From the NCBI GenBank assembly GCA_019358985.1, contig JAHHIJ010000015.1:1-64000 (forward strand): DNA of 64,000 bases, in the 5' to 3' direction. Shown here piece after piece: positions 26,593 through 36,690 of this stretch. A model generated the notes under the pieces. That model was not told the DNA's origin. It searched no databases and saw only the letters and a program-made list of their open reading frames with translations. Source of the DNA: Tolypothrix brevis GSE-NOS-MK-07-07A. GTDB lineage: Bacteria > Cyanobacteriota > Cyanobacteriia > Cyanobacteriales > Nostocaceae. The translations under genes and the position numbers were made by a program. Within the stretch, counting starts at the first letter, position 1, and every line of letters starts with the position of its first letter.

Positions 26593-27594
26593 TTAGTATG
26601 AAGTAGCACTTTTGTATTCAACCAAAGTCCGCTGGCGTTTCAACAGCCGGGAAATGTGAAACAAAATTTGACCTTGAGCTTGCGGTAATTTACCTAAAAT
26701 GCAAAACCTAGCGTAGAGAGACGCATCCTCTGACTTGAGACCGCGTTCCTGAGTATTTTTATATATTTTGTATCCTAGCAATGTATAAATAATTATCAAT
26801 AATAGAATGCTAAGACCGAAAGTTAAAGGTGCAGTCGCAACAGCCATTAGCGGTAACAGCAAACCCCAAAACCAAATACTGCGGCTTTCTTTGACCCAAT
26901 GCCGTTCAGGAGTGCGACTGTGCAGCCATGACCCTTCAGCATATGCATGACCTGCACGGAGCGATCGCTTCCACCACTGAGAGAAGCGGGTGATTTGAGC
27001 ATCGTGCAAAGTCATTTCAGCATTTATACGTAATATTTTCCCAGCGTATTGACGCAATCGCACACACAGTTCTGGTTCTTCACCGGCAATTAAAGTAGGA
27101 TTGAACCCTCCTACTTGTTTAAATGCGTTTACCCGCATCATCGCATCGCCACCACAAGCTTTCGCTTCCCCAACCGGAGTATCCCACTCGATGTCACAGA
27201 GGCGATTATAAATCGAGTTATTGGGAAATTCTTCCCGCCGCCGTCCGCACACTACTACAACGTCGGGATGTGCAACCATTTCACTTGCTGCACGTTGTAA
27301 CCATCCCTCTACTACCCGACAGTCTCCATCGACAAACTGAACAAATTCGATATTCGGATTTACTTCTAATAAATGTTCAAACCCAGCATTTCTAGCACGA
27401 GCGGCAGTAAACGGAATTGATAAATCAAGCTCGACTACATGAACGCCAAGGGAGTGAGCTAACGCCACACTACCATCTGTGGAACCTGAATCTACGTAGA
27501 CAACGGTTATCCCTTCGCCCAGTACTGATAGCAAGCACTCTTTGAGACGATTTCCTTCATTGCGTGCGATCGCAACGACTCCAATTTGCTGCAC
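26593..27594 (-). CDS. Family 2 glycosyltransferase with C-terminal membrane helices
   Basis: 333 residues from GTG 27594, chosen because AGGAGG stands eight bases upstream; the longer frame to 27627 lacks such a signal. GT2 marks: IGVVAIARNEGNRLKECLLS, VYVDSGSTDGS, a DGDCRV motif for the metal (DxD), CGGDAMMRVNAF, and GEEPELCVRLR as the catalytic-loop acidic pair. Two hydrophobic helices follow (~240-280: WFWGLLLPLMAVATAPLTFG). Acts at the inner face of the plasma membrane in the sugar assembly pathway. Confidence 0.9.
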   Translation of the reverse strand: MQQIGVVAIARNEGNRLKECLLSVLGEGITVVYVDSGSTDGSVALAHSLGVHVVELDLSIPFTAARARNAGFEHLLEVNPNIEFVQFVDGDCRVVEGWLQRAASEMVAHPDVVVVCGRRREEFPNNSIYNRLCDIEWDTPVGEAKACGGDAMMRVNAFKQVGGFNPTLIAGEEPELCVRLRQYAGKILRINAEMTLHDAQITRFSQWWKRSLRAGHAYAEGSWLHSRTPERHWVKESRSIWFWGLLLPLMAVATAPLTFGLSILLLIIIYTLLGYKIYKNTQERGLKSEDASLYARFCILGKLPQAQGQILFHISRLLKRQRTLVEYKSATSY

Positions 27595-27938
27595 TATGAA
27601 ACCTCCTGTGCTATAAGTTATGGTCAAAATATTTATACATTAGATTCTTGCAAAAATTGTCGAGTTTAATTGCTTACACTTCTATCTGGTATTTAGAATT
27701 TATACTTATGACTTAATTATTAACTACTTCCTCTCAAAAACAAAGTCAAATACAGCCATTGACAAGTTGCCATAATTATGATTTTAATACACATAAAGGT
27801 ATTTTTTCGTAAATTAAATTTTATTCTTCAAGAGGGATTGTAATTTAAATAATACTTTGATCTGTTTACTAAATAGCCAATTGAGTTAAATTTTATCTCT
27901 AAACACAAATTAATGAATTAACTTAAACATTGTGTTTT

Positions 27939-29003
27939 ATGCCTATCAGCGAGTTAGTGACTAATCAATACTATATTTACATCACCCCAGAAGAGGGGCT
28001 AATCCCTTGGGATATATACGACCCCAATCCAGCAAACTGCGGCTTTGTAGCTTATTTCGGTAAAGTTTTCCAAGCTGTGGAAAAGCACTTGCAGAAAATA
28101 GGTTTAATATTTTACGTGACAATGACCGAAATGCATCAACTCCCATCCTATGGGGAAAATGTGATTGTGGTCATGCTGGGAGACGAGTTGTGTCGCATCC
28201 CAAACTATGTTCACAAGGTTGGAGCTATTTTCAAGTGTTATGGTGGTACGCAGCAAATAATTGGATGCAATTTTTTGAACAAGCCTTCGTATCTGAATTT
28301 GGTGACAACACTTCAATATGTCAGAAATTGGGTGAAGCGTCTGCCTTCGATGGTGAATTATCAATTTCATAATTTTAAAAATAGGTTGTCTGGAAGCAAT
28401 AAAAACACCGGAATATATGACATTCCTTTGGGTTACTATAACTCAGAAGATTTGCCAATAAAAGATATGGAAGAACGTAGTTACGACGTTTTCTTTTCAG
28501 GTAGTTCAGTACACGAACGTTATCCTTTATGGTCTTTGCAGTACTGGTTGAAAACTCCAAAAACCATTTCGCGAGAACAAATGATATCTAGTTTAAATAA
28601 ATTCCAAAAAAAACATCCAGAATTTAAAGTGCAATTTTCAGTGACTGCGGGTTTTGGTGCTACGGATAATAGCGAAGTTGAAATTAGCTATAGCAAAAAA
28701 ATGATGAACACAAAAATATGTCTTGCTCCGAGAGGAACTTCCTCTGAGACATATCGCTTTTTTGAGGGAATAAAATATGGTTGTATCCTCTTGACGGAAG
28801 CTTTACCTTCACGGTGGTTTTATGATGGTTCTCCCGCGATTCAGATAAAAGATTGGCGAGAGATTGAAACAATACTGGAAAACCTGCTCCAAAACAAGCA
28901 ACTCATGGAAGAAATACACCAACAATCTTTGAATTGGTGGGAGACAAAATGTTCGGAAGCTGTTGTTGGTGAGTACATTGCCGAGAAATTGAACTCATTA
29001 TAG
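27939..29003 (+). CDS. Exostosin-like glycosyltransferase
   Basis: 354 residues from ATG 27939 (TTG 27930 is possible). Plus strand, unlike most of the cluster. The N-terminal half is unassigned. The C-terminal part has YDVFFSGSSVHERYPLW, then CLAPRGTSSETYRFFEGIKY and GCILLTEALPSRWFYDG, the layout of exostosin/GT47-like transferases where the sugar nucleotide binds near the R-x-E. The preceding spacer 27595-27938 is very AT-rich and must hold the promoters of both divergent genes; no box stands out. Possibly adds a side sugar. Confidence 0.75.
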   Translation: MPISELVTNQYYIYITPEEGLIPWDIYDPNPANCGFVAYFGKVFQAVEKHLQKIGLIFYVTMTEMHQLPSYGENVIVVMLGDELCRIPNYVHKVGAIFKCYGGTQQIIGCNFLNKPSYLNLVTTLQYVRNWVKRLPSMVNYQFHNFKNRLSGSNKNTGIYDIPLGYYNSEDLPIKDMEERSYDVFFSGSSVHERYPLWSLQYWLKTPKTISREQMISSLNKFQKKHPEFKVQFSVTAGFGATDNSEVEISYSKKMMNTKICLAPRGTSSETYRFFEGIKYGCILLTEALPSRWFYDGSPAIQIKDWREIETILENLLQNKQLMEEIHQQSLNWWETKCSEAVVGEYIAEKLNSL

Positions 29004-29138
29004 CGGCAACAACACGCTCATAGTGGGGTGGAATTTAGAACACACATATAGCTTTTAAAACAAAAAACGGGCGTTGCGTTCAAAGATGTGATTTTTTACT
29101 TTCTAGGTTGGGTTTTAGAGGATGTTTGAAAAGTATTA

Positions 29139-29257
29139 GGCGAATATAATTCGCTACTACACTAGCATTGTCCACCGACCTGGACTAATGCCAAATCAAG
29201 GGTTTTCTAACCCACGCAGGTGGGTTTTGTCTGTGTAGCCGCGAATTATATTCGCTT
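29139..29257. repeat. Terminal-inverted-repeat element GCGAATATAATTCGC
   Basis: GGCGAATATAATTCGCTACTACAC-type left end and GTGTAGCCGCGAATTATATTCGC right end are inverted copies with a small gap. Inside is a 7-bp hairpin AACCCAC/GTGGGTT followed by TTTGTCTGTGTAGCCGCGA. A second block at 49730-49770 carries a hairpin plus TTTGTTTGTCTAGCCGCGA. Non-coding, sitting between two oppositely facing genes in the 29004-29394 spacer, which shows nothing else. Confidence 0.6.
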
Positions 29258-29394
29258 TTGCAACTTATGGTTTGAAAACCCTCGTTGCAGAAGTTTTTGG
29301 GCGCCTAGTCTCTTAATACAAGACTTGGCACCGTTGTATTTTTGTAATTTTTGCTCCCGTAACCGTTCAACAATGTCACGTTGCATTGACTTCA

Positions 29395-30126
29395 TCATCT
29401 CTTTTTTTTGGGCAGATCACTCAGTTTCCAAAGACCTATGCACTTATCTGTGTCTGCAAAACCTGCATCACGTCTTTCGTAAATAAGTTTTAATGGAGTC
29501 GGAAAGTTAAAGGGTTCCAGGCACATGTTAAGAGAACGATAACCGCCTGTTACGATAGGAAAGTTTTCTCTAGTATCAGGGTGAGTGGTAGTCAGCAAAT
29601 ACTTCGATTTACTAGCTTTTAAATTCTCTATTGCTGCAAATATGTCCTCAAATGATAAGTGGAAAAAGCAGTCTCTACAGAGAATCAAATCGGCGTAGGG
29701 AAGCTCATCCTTCGTCAGGTTACAAGAAAAAAATTTCCGCTTAGGATTTCCATATTTATTTTGATTAATTGTGATTATTTCTTTGACAATGTCTCCACCA
29801 ATGTAGTCACAATTTCCCAAGTCAATAAATTTCATCCAATTGAAATCGCCACAAGGTACATCCAAGAGGACATTAACATTAAGCTCTTGTATTAGGCTAG
29901 GCAAAATCGCGCGAATATGTTTAGTTTCAAAGTCTGATGAACCAGGACCTGATTTTGATTGTTCATCCCGCCAATGATTCTTTTCATAAAACGAAGTAAA
30001 TATTTCTTCTGACGATTTTCCAACCAAATCTTTATATACTTTTTTTACCTTCCATAATCGCCATTTATTCAATAAAGACTGGCCTACTAATCTTTTTATC
30101 GCTTGCTTTAAAGTATCTAAAGTCAT
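29395..30126 (-). CDS. SAM-dependent methyltransferase
   Basis: 243 residues from ATG 30126, with GGAGA a few bases upstream; the longer frame to 30321 would overlap the previous gene and is rejected. After a basic N-terminus comes EKNHWRDEQSKSGPGSSDFE, then the class I core: VLLDVPCGDFNWM (motif I), YIGGDIVKEII, and LILCRDCFFHLSFEDI. The HWRDEQSKSGPGS motif is shared by small methyltransferases in polysaccharide loci. Probably methylates a sugar hydroxyl on the nascent chain. Confidence 0.85.
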   Translation of the reverse strand: MTLDTLKQAIKRLVGQSLLNKWRLWKVKKVYKDLVGKSSEEIFTSFYEKNHWRDEQSKSGPGSSDFETKHIRAILPSLIQELNVNVLLDVPCGDFNWMKFIDLGNCDYIGGDIVKEIITINQNKYGNPKRKFFSCNLTKDELPYADLILCRDCFFHLSFEDIFAAIENLKASKSKYLLTTTHPDTRENFPIVTGGYRSLNMCLEPFNFPTPLKLIYERRDAGFADTDKCIGLWKLSDLPKKKR

Positions 30127-30170
30127 TTTCACTTCTCCTAAAGTCAACTTATTTGAAAGCAGAAACCCGA

Positions 30171-31220
30171 CTAATTCAAGCGGTAGCGAGCAATACCGAT
30201 CAGCCGACGTGCGTGACGCACAACAGCATCGAACAGTGCCACAGGGAATTCCTGCAAAGTCGGATCGCCTGCTGATAGTGCGGCTAAAAGCCGTGAAGGG
30301 GCAGTTTTGATATCCATCCAAGGTGCGTCTTCCCCGATTTGTTCTCGGTATTGGCGAGCGGTTAATGTATACGGAGAGAGTTCCAGGTGGATGCGCTCAT
30401 AATACGTACGCAGCCGCTTTTTCAGCGACTCCTGAGAACTCCATATCTCCGCCGGACAAAGTCCCATTTCCCAAGGCTTGCGACCCATCGAGTGGACTAA
30501 CGCTGGCAAACCTTGACCTTTTAGGAGCGTTTGCACTCGTTCGGTGGGGGTGTAGCCGGCAGGTCCGTAACATTGCGCGATATCAGTTCCGCGCTTTAGC
30601 ATTTCTACAGGGACATGGGAAAATTCTATAGAACCGAGAACGGCAGTGAGTACCTCTTGATCGCCAAGCATATGCAACGGGCGCGCGTAGTATGGCTGGC
30701 GCTGTGCTTGAATGTAAGTAGGGTCATTAAGCATCGCTTGCCAAGCCTTGAGGAGTTCTACGTGGTGGGGAGTCACTCGGACGATTCCCGTATTTATGGT
30801 GGTGGGAAAACTTCGACTTGGTTTCAGCCCCCAAGCAACAGTGCGGTGCGTTCCCCCTTGATACTGTCCCCAGTAATCCTCCTGGGTGACAATCACGGTA
30901 TCATCGCTCTTGTGCTGCAAGTGTTGGCGGAAATCCCGATTAACTATAATGTCCGAGTCAATCCAGACTACTTCGGAATGACCTTCGTTGAGACGGCGCA
31001 GCAGAATTGTCGGTTTCACGTTCCAACCTACCTCGGCTAGATCATCCTCGGCAAGAAGCTTTACATTGAGTTGGACTTCAGCCCATTGGCAAAAGGTGGC
31101 GGGAGGTTGGGGACAGCTGATAATCACCGGAAGGTCTGGACAATGACGGGCTAAACTCAACACCGTGAGCTTAACTCCGATCAGGTACTTTGGACGATCC
31201 TCGTAAATGCAGATGATCAT
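30171..31220 (-). CDS. Nucleotide-diphospho-sugar transferase-like protein
   Basis: 349 residues, GT-A-like. The start MIICIYEDRPKYLIGVKLTV and VVWIDSDIIVNRDF with the DxD metal site indicate a retaining GT8/GT-A type fold, and GDQEVLTAVLG fits the conserved acidic motif. It lies 44 bases upstream of the methyltransferase on the same strand, so they are probably co-transcribed. GC content here looks higher than in the flanking plus-strand genes, which may reflect a separate origin. Sugar and acceptor unknown. Confidence 0.75.
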   Translation of the reverse strand: MIICIYEDRPKYLIGVKLTVLSLARHCPDLPVIISCPQPPATFCQWAEVQLNVKLLAEDDLAEVGWNVKPTILLRRLNEGHSEVVWIDSDIIVNRDFRQHLQHKSDDTVIVTQEDYWGQYQGGTHRTVAWGLKPSRSFPTTINTGIVRVTPHHVELLKAWQAMLNDPTYIQAQRQPYYARPLHMLGDQEVLTAVLGSIEFSHVPVEMLKRGTDIAQCYGPAGYTPTERVQTLLKGQGLPALVHSMGRKPWEMGLCPAEIWSSQESLKKRLRTYYERIHLELSPYTLTARQYREQIGEDAPWMDIKTAPSRLLAALSAGDPTLQEFPVALFDAVVRHARRLIGIARYRLN

Positions 31221-31436
31221 AATTCCAGTCTCTCAATTGAATTCCAGTTTAGGCTATTATGGAAAAGTTCATTTGCCTGTTGCAGATGCAATTGTCTTGC
31301 ATCTCATTAAACTGCACCTTAAATAGTCTCATTGTACAGAAATAATTGGTTTCCCGCATAAATTTATCACTGCACCTGAGACTATCTTAATATTTTAATT
31401 CCTTTGGTGGTTTCAACTTTTTTATAGAGGCGTATC

Positions 31437-32429
31437 ATGACAGAAAATTCTCAAATTACTTTCGTTTGCTGCGTTGAGTCCGGCTCGCTGGAAATACAAA
31501 CTGTACGGATGATAGAAAGCCTGCGGCGATGGGGAGGAAAATTTGCCTCGGCGCCCATATTTGCAGTAACGCCTTGCTTTGGACCTCCGCTTGCCAAAAA
31601 GACACATCAAATTTTTGACAAGTTCCAAGTGGAATATCTTAGTTTTCAAAATAAAAGCAAGTATTCTTGGAACAAATTTTTGAATAAGCCTTCTGCCCTA
31701 GCTGCTGTACAAAAGCTTGCTACAACTGAATGTATTGGTTGGTTAGACAGCGATTTACTTATTGTGGACGAACCAGACAAACTCACCCTCAACCAAGGGG
31801 AAAGTTTTCTCGCCTGCGCCTCCGACAAAAATATTGGCACTACAGGACCAGAAGACCCTAATGAACCGTATTGGCGGGAGGTTTGCAAATGTGTAGGCGT
31901 TGAAATTGAAGACCTACCTTGGATTAATACAGAGTACGAAAAAGTGCGTATCCGTTTATATTGGAACAGTGGAATTTTTGTTTATCGTCGTTCAACAAAT
32001 TTTGCTGACCATTATTTACAAACATTTATTCAATTGTGCGATTCCTATATAGCTTCTCAGAATTCCGGATTCTTTTTCAATGACCAAATTGCTTTAGGTT
32101 TGACTATGGTCAAGATGGGAATTCCTTGGCGGGGGTTACCTTACTCTCACAACTATCATATGGGCACTAAGACGCACTCTTCTTGGTACAAGGAAGAAGA
32201 ACTTCGGGCAGCTAAGATAGTTCACTACCATGATTCTATGTGGACTTCGTTCTGGGAAACATTTATAGAATGTCTCTCAACAACTCACCCACCTGTAGCT
32301 GATTGGCTGACTTCTATTGGTGCGATGAAAAATGAAGCTCCTTTGCCGTCGCGTTCTATCAAAAAAATAATTGACTTTACAAGGTCACGCAAAGAGTTGG
32401 CTTATAACAAAGCTTGTAGAGTAATTTAA
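31437..32429 (+). CDS. Putative glycosyltransferase (GT-A, DxD)
   Basis: 330 residues, ATG 31437. The start ITFVCCVESGSLEIQTVRMI and the core WLDSDLLIVDEPDKL show a GT-A-like domain with its DxD; YWNSGIFVYRRSTNFAD and NDQIALGLTM are the usual later blocks, and NYHMGTKTHSSWY with KIVHYHDSMW supplies the His near the end. It resembles the 30171 gene in layout but faces the other way. The final 40 residues are basic. Likely part of the same sugar pathway; partner gene 32459 converges with it. Confidence 0.72.
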   Translation: MTENSQITFVCCVESGSLEIQTVRMIESLRRWGGKFASAPIFAVTPCFGPPLAKKTHQIFDKFQVEYLSFQNKSKYSWNKFLNKPSALAAVQKLATTECIGWLDSDLLIVDEPDKLTLNQGESFLACASDKNIGTTGPEDPNEPYWREVCKCVGVEIEDLPWINTEYEKVRIRLYWNSGIFVYRRSTNFADHYLQTFIQLCDSYIASQNSGFFFNDQIALGLTMVKMGIPWRGLPYSHNYHMGTKTHSSWYKEEELRAAKIVHYHDSMWTSFWETFIECLSTTHPPVADWLTSIGAMKNEAPLPSRSIKKIIDFTRSRKELAYNKACRVI

Positions 32430-32458
32430 TTAAAATTAAAAGAGTGCATTTCACCGTG

Positions 32459-33694
32459 TCACCGTGTTTTCAACTGACTGGGTTGCTTTCTTATCAGTAT
32501 GGAAAGCGCGGTGGACACATACAAAACCCAATATATATTTGCATGACGTAGCAAGTAACTTTCCGTCATGTTATTCATTGCTAAAAAGATGAGAAATGCG
32601 AAAGGCCAAAGGTCTTCTGAATTGTTAGTCGCGTAAGCTCGTTTCAGTGCCCGACCAAAGGCTATAGCGTAACTAAGTAGAAAAAGTGATAAACCGATAA
32701 AACCAACTTCAAGTGCGAAATCAATAAAGCCATTGTGAGCATGAGGTGCGATAAAACCATTCCCAAGTGCCTGACCTGCTTCTCTTGCATACTTACCTGC
32801 TGGTGTCCAATATACATCACGACCAAAACCTAACCAGGGTCTCTCGTTAAGCCTGAATAAAATAACACCCCACAATATTGTCCTTCCAGTTAAAGTAGGA
32901 TCTCTTCCCAAGCCAGTTATGATATCTACCCAGTAACTGATAACTAATGTACCCACACATGCTAAAATAAGAACTCCAAGGTCTAAAAAAACTACGGTTA
33001 TCTTTCCCCGCCACCGAAAGTTCCGATAGAAAATTAAAATTAATATAATAAGGAAATATACAACAAGGGAAGTTTTGGAAGTAGACAGCAAGATCATAGT
33101 TAACGATAGACTAATGCCTGCCCACTTATAAAGGCGATGTTGTGGCTTGTCGATAGGCAGACAAAAAAATGCTAACGAGCTAATAATCATCATGCTGCCA
33201 AAGGTATTCTTATACTCGTAGATTCCTCTCCATGCTCCTGGATGATCAAGTTGATGTATAGCAACAGAAGGTAGTATGAGAGCGCCAACGATACTGAGCA
33301 AAGCTCCTATAGCGAATGTGCAAGCAATTAGTCGTACTTGCTCTTTCAAGCTAAATCGTGTAGCAAAATATAAGCTAAACGAGGTCATTTGCCAAACCTC
33401 ACGGCTACTTTTCAGAGTTAATTGTATATCGCCTGACCAGATAAACGATAGCAAGATTATTAGTGTTAATATCCAGAGGATCTTATCTTGATTAGCTGTG
33501 CGTAGGGCATCTTTCCAGTTGAGGCAAATTAAGACCAGCGAAGTTAGCCAAATCAAATATCTTAATAGTGTTGTAATGATGCCTGGAAGTAACGGACCAG
33601 TTGCTAAGGTTAAGCCTATGTCAAAGGCTCCGGTGAAGAAGGTTAAGCCTAAAATGACGAATGCTTTCTCGGCAATTTCTAGATGTTTACGCAC
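32459..33694 (-). CDS. O-antigen ligase/polymerase (Wzy/WaaL family)
   Basis: 411 residues, about 11 membrane helices. GTG start at 33694. The family's large periplasmic loop is seen as GRTILWGVILFRLNERPWLG followed by FIAPHAHNGFIDFALEVGFI, where the HNGF motif is typical of O-antigen ligases. Polymerises or ligates lipid-linked repeat units on the periplasmic side, matching the flippase and Wzz/BY-kinase of the cluster. Confidence 0.9.
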   Translation of the reverse strand: MRKHLEIAEKAFVILGLTFFTGAFDIGLTLATGPLLPGIITTLLRYLIWLTSLVLICLNWKDALRTANQDKILWILTLIILLSFIWSGDIQLTLKSSREVWQMTSFSLYFATRFSLKEQVRLIACTFAIGALLSIVGALILPSVAIHQLDHPGAWRGIYEYKNTFGSMMIISSLAFFCLPIDKPQHRLYKWAGISLSLTMILLSTSKTSLVVYFLIILILIFYRNFRWRGKITVVFLDLGVLILACVGTLVISYWVDIITGLGRDPTLTGRTILWGVILFRLNERPWLGFGRDVYWTPAGKYAREAGQALGNGFIAPHAHNGFIDFALEVGFIGLSLFLLSYAIAFGRALKRAYATNNSEDLWPFAFLIFLAMNNMTESYLLRHANIYWVLYVSTALSILIRKQPSQLKTR

Positions 33695-33747
33695 AAATTT
33701 TAAATTGTATTGTTTAGATAAAAATGTAATAGAATAAAGTGATTTAA

Positions 33748-33960
33748 ATGCTAGTCACGAATTCTGGCTGTGTTCATAGTTTTGAACCTAACCCAAAATG
33801 TTGTAGGAGAATTAGAGAACTTTTGGAGATAAACGAGATCAAACACGTTAAATTACATGAAGTTGGGTTATCCGATCAAGCAGAAACTATAACACTAAGT
33901 GTTATTGCGGATCATACTGATATGGGTACTCTTGCTTCTCCTCAAGATAACTATACGTAA
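33748..33960 (+). pseudogene. FkbM-type methyltransferase remnant
   Basis: 70 codons from an ATG that is not the native start. GCVHSFEPNPKCCRRIREL, then VKLHEVGLSDQAETITL and HTDMGTLASP are the middle of an FkbM methyltransferase, just after motif I. The upstream SAM-binding part and the whole C-terminal half are missing. Plus strand, between two minus-strand genes. A scar of a lost sugar methyltransferase. Confidence 0.75.
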
Positions 33961-33976
33961 GTACTAGGTTAGTCGA

Positions 33977-34004
33977 AAAGCCCCGTGATTGATTCGCGGG
34001 GTTA
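33977..34004 (-). terminator. Rho-independent terminator
   Basis: On the minus strand AACCCCGCG, a short loop, then CACGGGG followed by CTTTT. It lies 65 bases after the stop of the GT4 gene at 34068 and separates it from the FkbM remnant and the ligase gene. Confidence 0.6.
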
Positions 34005-34067
34005 GTGAAATATTACCCGATTTCTCTGGCGCAAGACTCCAAGCGCTAACGCGATCGCCACTCTTGG

Positions 34068-35291
34068 TCAGTAGCTACTTGTCATCGTTAACTTCACCTC
34101 TTGTTCTTCGGCAATTGTTAGAAGGATAGATTTAAGGGTAGCCCCCCAACTCTTTGTAGTATCGAAAAACTGCTCTTGCGCTATCAAGCAAGCCTGTCTC
34201 TTTTTTTGATAAAGTTGCCGATCGCTACATAACTCTAGCAACGCATCACCGTAAGCCTTAACATCATTTGCCGGAACCTCCATTGCCGCGTCTCGTACGT
34301 AAGACAAAGCTGGACAGACTGCTGAGGTAACAACCGGACGCCCTGACAAAATACTTTCACATACAACCCGATTGAAACCCTCGATAAACTCTGTTCTGGT
34401 AGGTACGATGACAACGTGCGATCGGCTAAACATTTCCCGCATTTGCGGCTTCGTGCAGTACCCATGACAGATAAACGAGCCATCAACGCCGCTCATTTGA
34501 GCTGCAAGACGTAAAGACTCTAGTGCCGAACCCTCGCCACAAATGTCGAAAAGGATATCTTGTCTACCCTCAGTAGCAAAGCGTTTGGCAATTTCTAGGA
34601 GGTCAAACACGCCTTTGTCTGGCTCAACCCTACCTGCAAATAGAACCCGGAAGGGCGATTCCACCGATGGTTCAGGTATGTTTGCAAAGTCTGTTCGCAG
34701 ATAGGTAGAAAAGAATTCCAAAATCGGTTGATGTTTACCCCGCGTTAGTTGGGAAATTTGTTTAGCTATGTCCTGGGATGCTACTAATATCCCCTGACAA
34801 TCAGAAGCAAACAAATTACGGCTAAGTGATAAATTCAGTTTATCTACTAAACGTGGAGGCAGGTACTTGCACCACAGCATACAATGCAGCGTTGGAATAA
34901 CCTTTATCCCTATCCAGGAAAATAAATACAAAACAAACCAATATGTTGTGCCGTGATTTATCACCGCAACATTAGCTTGAAAGCGAATGGCAGAGGCAAG
35001 TAACTGCAATCCACACCATACTTGTCTTAGGTGATAAAAAATTCCTGATGCGTTAGGTAATGGAACCCGACGGTGTTCAACGATAAAGCGATTGTCTTGG
35101 ACAAATTCATTTTTGTTAGACTGTGCGATCGCGTAACCTTTTGCATTTAAAGTTTTGCAAACTTCATAAAACTGACTTGAGAAGGTAACTGATACCTGTG
35201 AAGGAGCATCTCCTCCATTAATCCAATAATTGTAAGCTTCAATAATATCTTCAGGACCAGATGCATAAAGAATGCGAAGGGGTTTAGCCAT
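34068..35291 (-). CDS. Family 4 glycosyltransferase
   Basis: 407 residues from ATG 35291 (TTG 35312 in frame). N-domain MAKPLRILYASGPEDIIEA and IRFQANVAVINHGTTYWF; C-domain RVLFAGRVEPDKGVFDLLEI, ICGEGSALESLR, CHGYCTKPQMREMFSRSHVV and the E-x7-E motif EFIEGFNRVVCESILSGRPV. GT-B fold, retaining. Acts on the cytoplasmic side in assembly of the lipid-linked unit. Has its own terminator downstream. Confidence 0.9.
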   Translation of the reverse strand: MAKPLRILYASGPEDIIEAYNYWINGGDAPSQVSVTFSSQFYEVCKTLNAKGYAIAQSNKNEFVQDNRFIVEHRRVPLPNASGIFYHLRQVWCGLQLLASAIRFQANVAVINHGTTYWFVLYLFSWIGIKVIPTLHCMLWCKYLPPRLVDKLNLSLSRNLFASDCQGILVASQDIAKQISQLTRGKHQPILEFFSTYLRTDFANIPEPSVESPFRVLFAGRVEPDKGVFDLLEIAKRFATEGRQDILFDICGEGSALESLRLAAQMSGVDGSFICHGYCTKPQMREMFSRSHVVIVPTRTEFIEGFNRVVCESILSGRPVVTSAVCPALSYVRDAAMEVPANDVKAYGDALLELCSDRQLYQKKRQACLIAQEQFFDTTKSWGATLKSILLTIAEEQEVKLTMTSSY

Positions 35292-35428
35292 GTTGTTATC
35301 TGGGGTTTTCAATATCTAATTTATTCATTTCTCGATCCTAAACAAAGTTAAAAATTATCGGCTTCCACACTCAACAAGGAGATTGCTTTCTTGTAGAAAA
35401 AGCCCTTTATCTATGGGTAATATCATGT

Positions 35429-36466
35429 CTAGGATTGAAGGGCAGATTCTTCTTTTTGAATGCGACGTTGTTGATTGGCTCCTGTGATTTTTAAAGCCAT
35501 AGTCTCAATTTCGCGGTAAAGCGATCGCGGTAGCAGCCAGAGCAAATACGCAGCACCTAAAGTTATCAGTGTACGGCGTGGCTCCTCTAACAAAATTAGC
35601 CAGTAGGTAAATAAAGCTTGGTGCATGAGTTGCACAGCTGTTGAACCCGATTGCAAAGTGACTGCCCTTCTGGCTAAATGTCGCAGTTGGTAAGCCATAG
35701 CTATGTTGTCCAACTCAACCATTACTGTTGGAGAGTAGGAACAGGCTTTTTCTAGCATCCTTTCCCAGGAATTTAACTTTTTAACCAGTTGGGCTGAATA
35801 TCCCTGTGAATTTACCCGATAAAGCGTCAAAGGTTCAGGAACACCCTCAATTTTCCATTTTGTTTTAATGGCAATACGCAGCCAACATTCGACATCTTCT
35901 GACGGGTGTAATTGGCGATCGTCGTCAAAATAAAAGTCCTCTACAACACCATAAAGATTGTCTTGAAATCTAATATCTTCAAAAACTTCTCGTCGAATTA
36001 CTGCCACCGATCCATTGCCAATGGGGGTGCGGCAAAGTAAATCAAGCAAAGTAATTCCCTGAAGCTTAGAAATCTGATATATACCTAAAGGGTTTCCTGC
36101 CTCATCAATAAAAGCAGACCGACAAAAGCTAACTCCTACTGCTGGTGAATTATCTAGATGCTCAACATGCTTTGCCAGCTTTTCTTTTAACCACAAGTCA
36201 TCTGCATCTAAAAAGGCTAAATATTCTCCTTGAGCATAGCGAATGCCAGTGTTTCGAGCGGCAGCAACTCCCCGATTCTCTTGACGAATAATTTTAATTC
36301 TGGGGTCTGTAAATTGTTGGCAAATTTCTATACTTCTATCAGGAGAGCCGTCATCAATGAGCAGAAGTTCAAAATTTGTATAAGTCTGTTCCAGAACTGA
36401 TTGTACTGTAGCCCCTATATATTTATCGACTTTGTAAATTGGAATAATGACAGATACTTTTTTCAT
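35429..36466 (-). CDS. Family 2 glycosyltransferase
   Basis: 345 residues from ATG 36466; the longer frame to 36511 has no better signal. Classical GT2 start VSVIIPIYKVDKYIGATVQS, then FELLLIDDGSPDRS, NRGVAAARNTGI, and the DxD in YLAFLDADDLWLKEKL. A DVECWLRIA block fits the ED-type catalytic motif. The C-terminal 100 residues are helical with a hydrophobic segment (LFTYWLILLEEP). Single, 30-40 bases from no gene; part of the cluster. Confidence 0.92.
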   Translation of the reverse strand: MKKVSVIIPIYKVDKYIGATVQSVLEQTYTNFELLLIDDGSPDRSIEICQQFTDPRIKIIRQENRGVAAARNTGIRYAQGEYLAFLDADDLWLKEKLAKHVEHLDNSPAVGVSFCRSAFIDEAGNPLGIYQISKLQGITLLDLLCRTPIGNGSVAVIRREVFEDIRFQDNLYGVVEDFYFDDDRQLHPSEDVECWLRIAIKTKWKIEGVPEPLTLYRVNSQGYSAQLVKKLNSWERMLEKACSYSPTVMVELDNIAMAYQLRHLARRAVTLQSGSTAVQLMHQALFTYWLILLEEPRRTLITLGAAYLLWLLPRSLYREIETMALKITGANQQRRIQKEESALQS

Positions 36467-36690
36467 GCTAAAAACCTCATCCGGCGTTAAATCTAGGCAA
36501 AATAAAACCACGCATACCGCTGCAAATGCTGATAGTTAGGGGGAAGTGTTTCCCAAATATTTAGGATTAACAAATATGTCGGCTCAATCCGGTTATACCA
36601 GATTATAAACAAAGGCTGTTATTAATAGGTGGAACGATTTTTGATTGACTGATGCTTTCAGCAAACTCAGCACTCAAGATAAATCAGTTA

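Noticed and set aside
30127-30321. Longer N-terminus for the methyltransferase at 29395
   Set aside because: Would overlap the 30171-31220 gene by 150 bases, is Cys/Ser/Arg-rich noise, and a ribosome binding site stands before ATG 30126.
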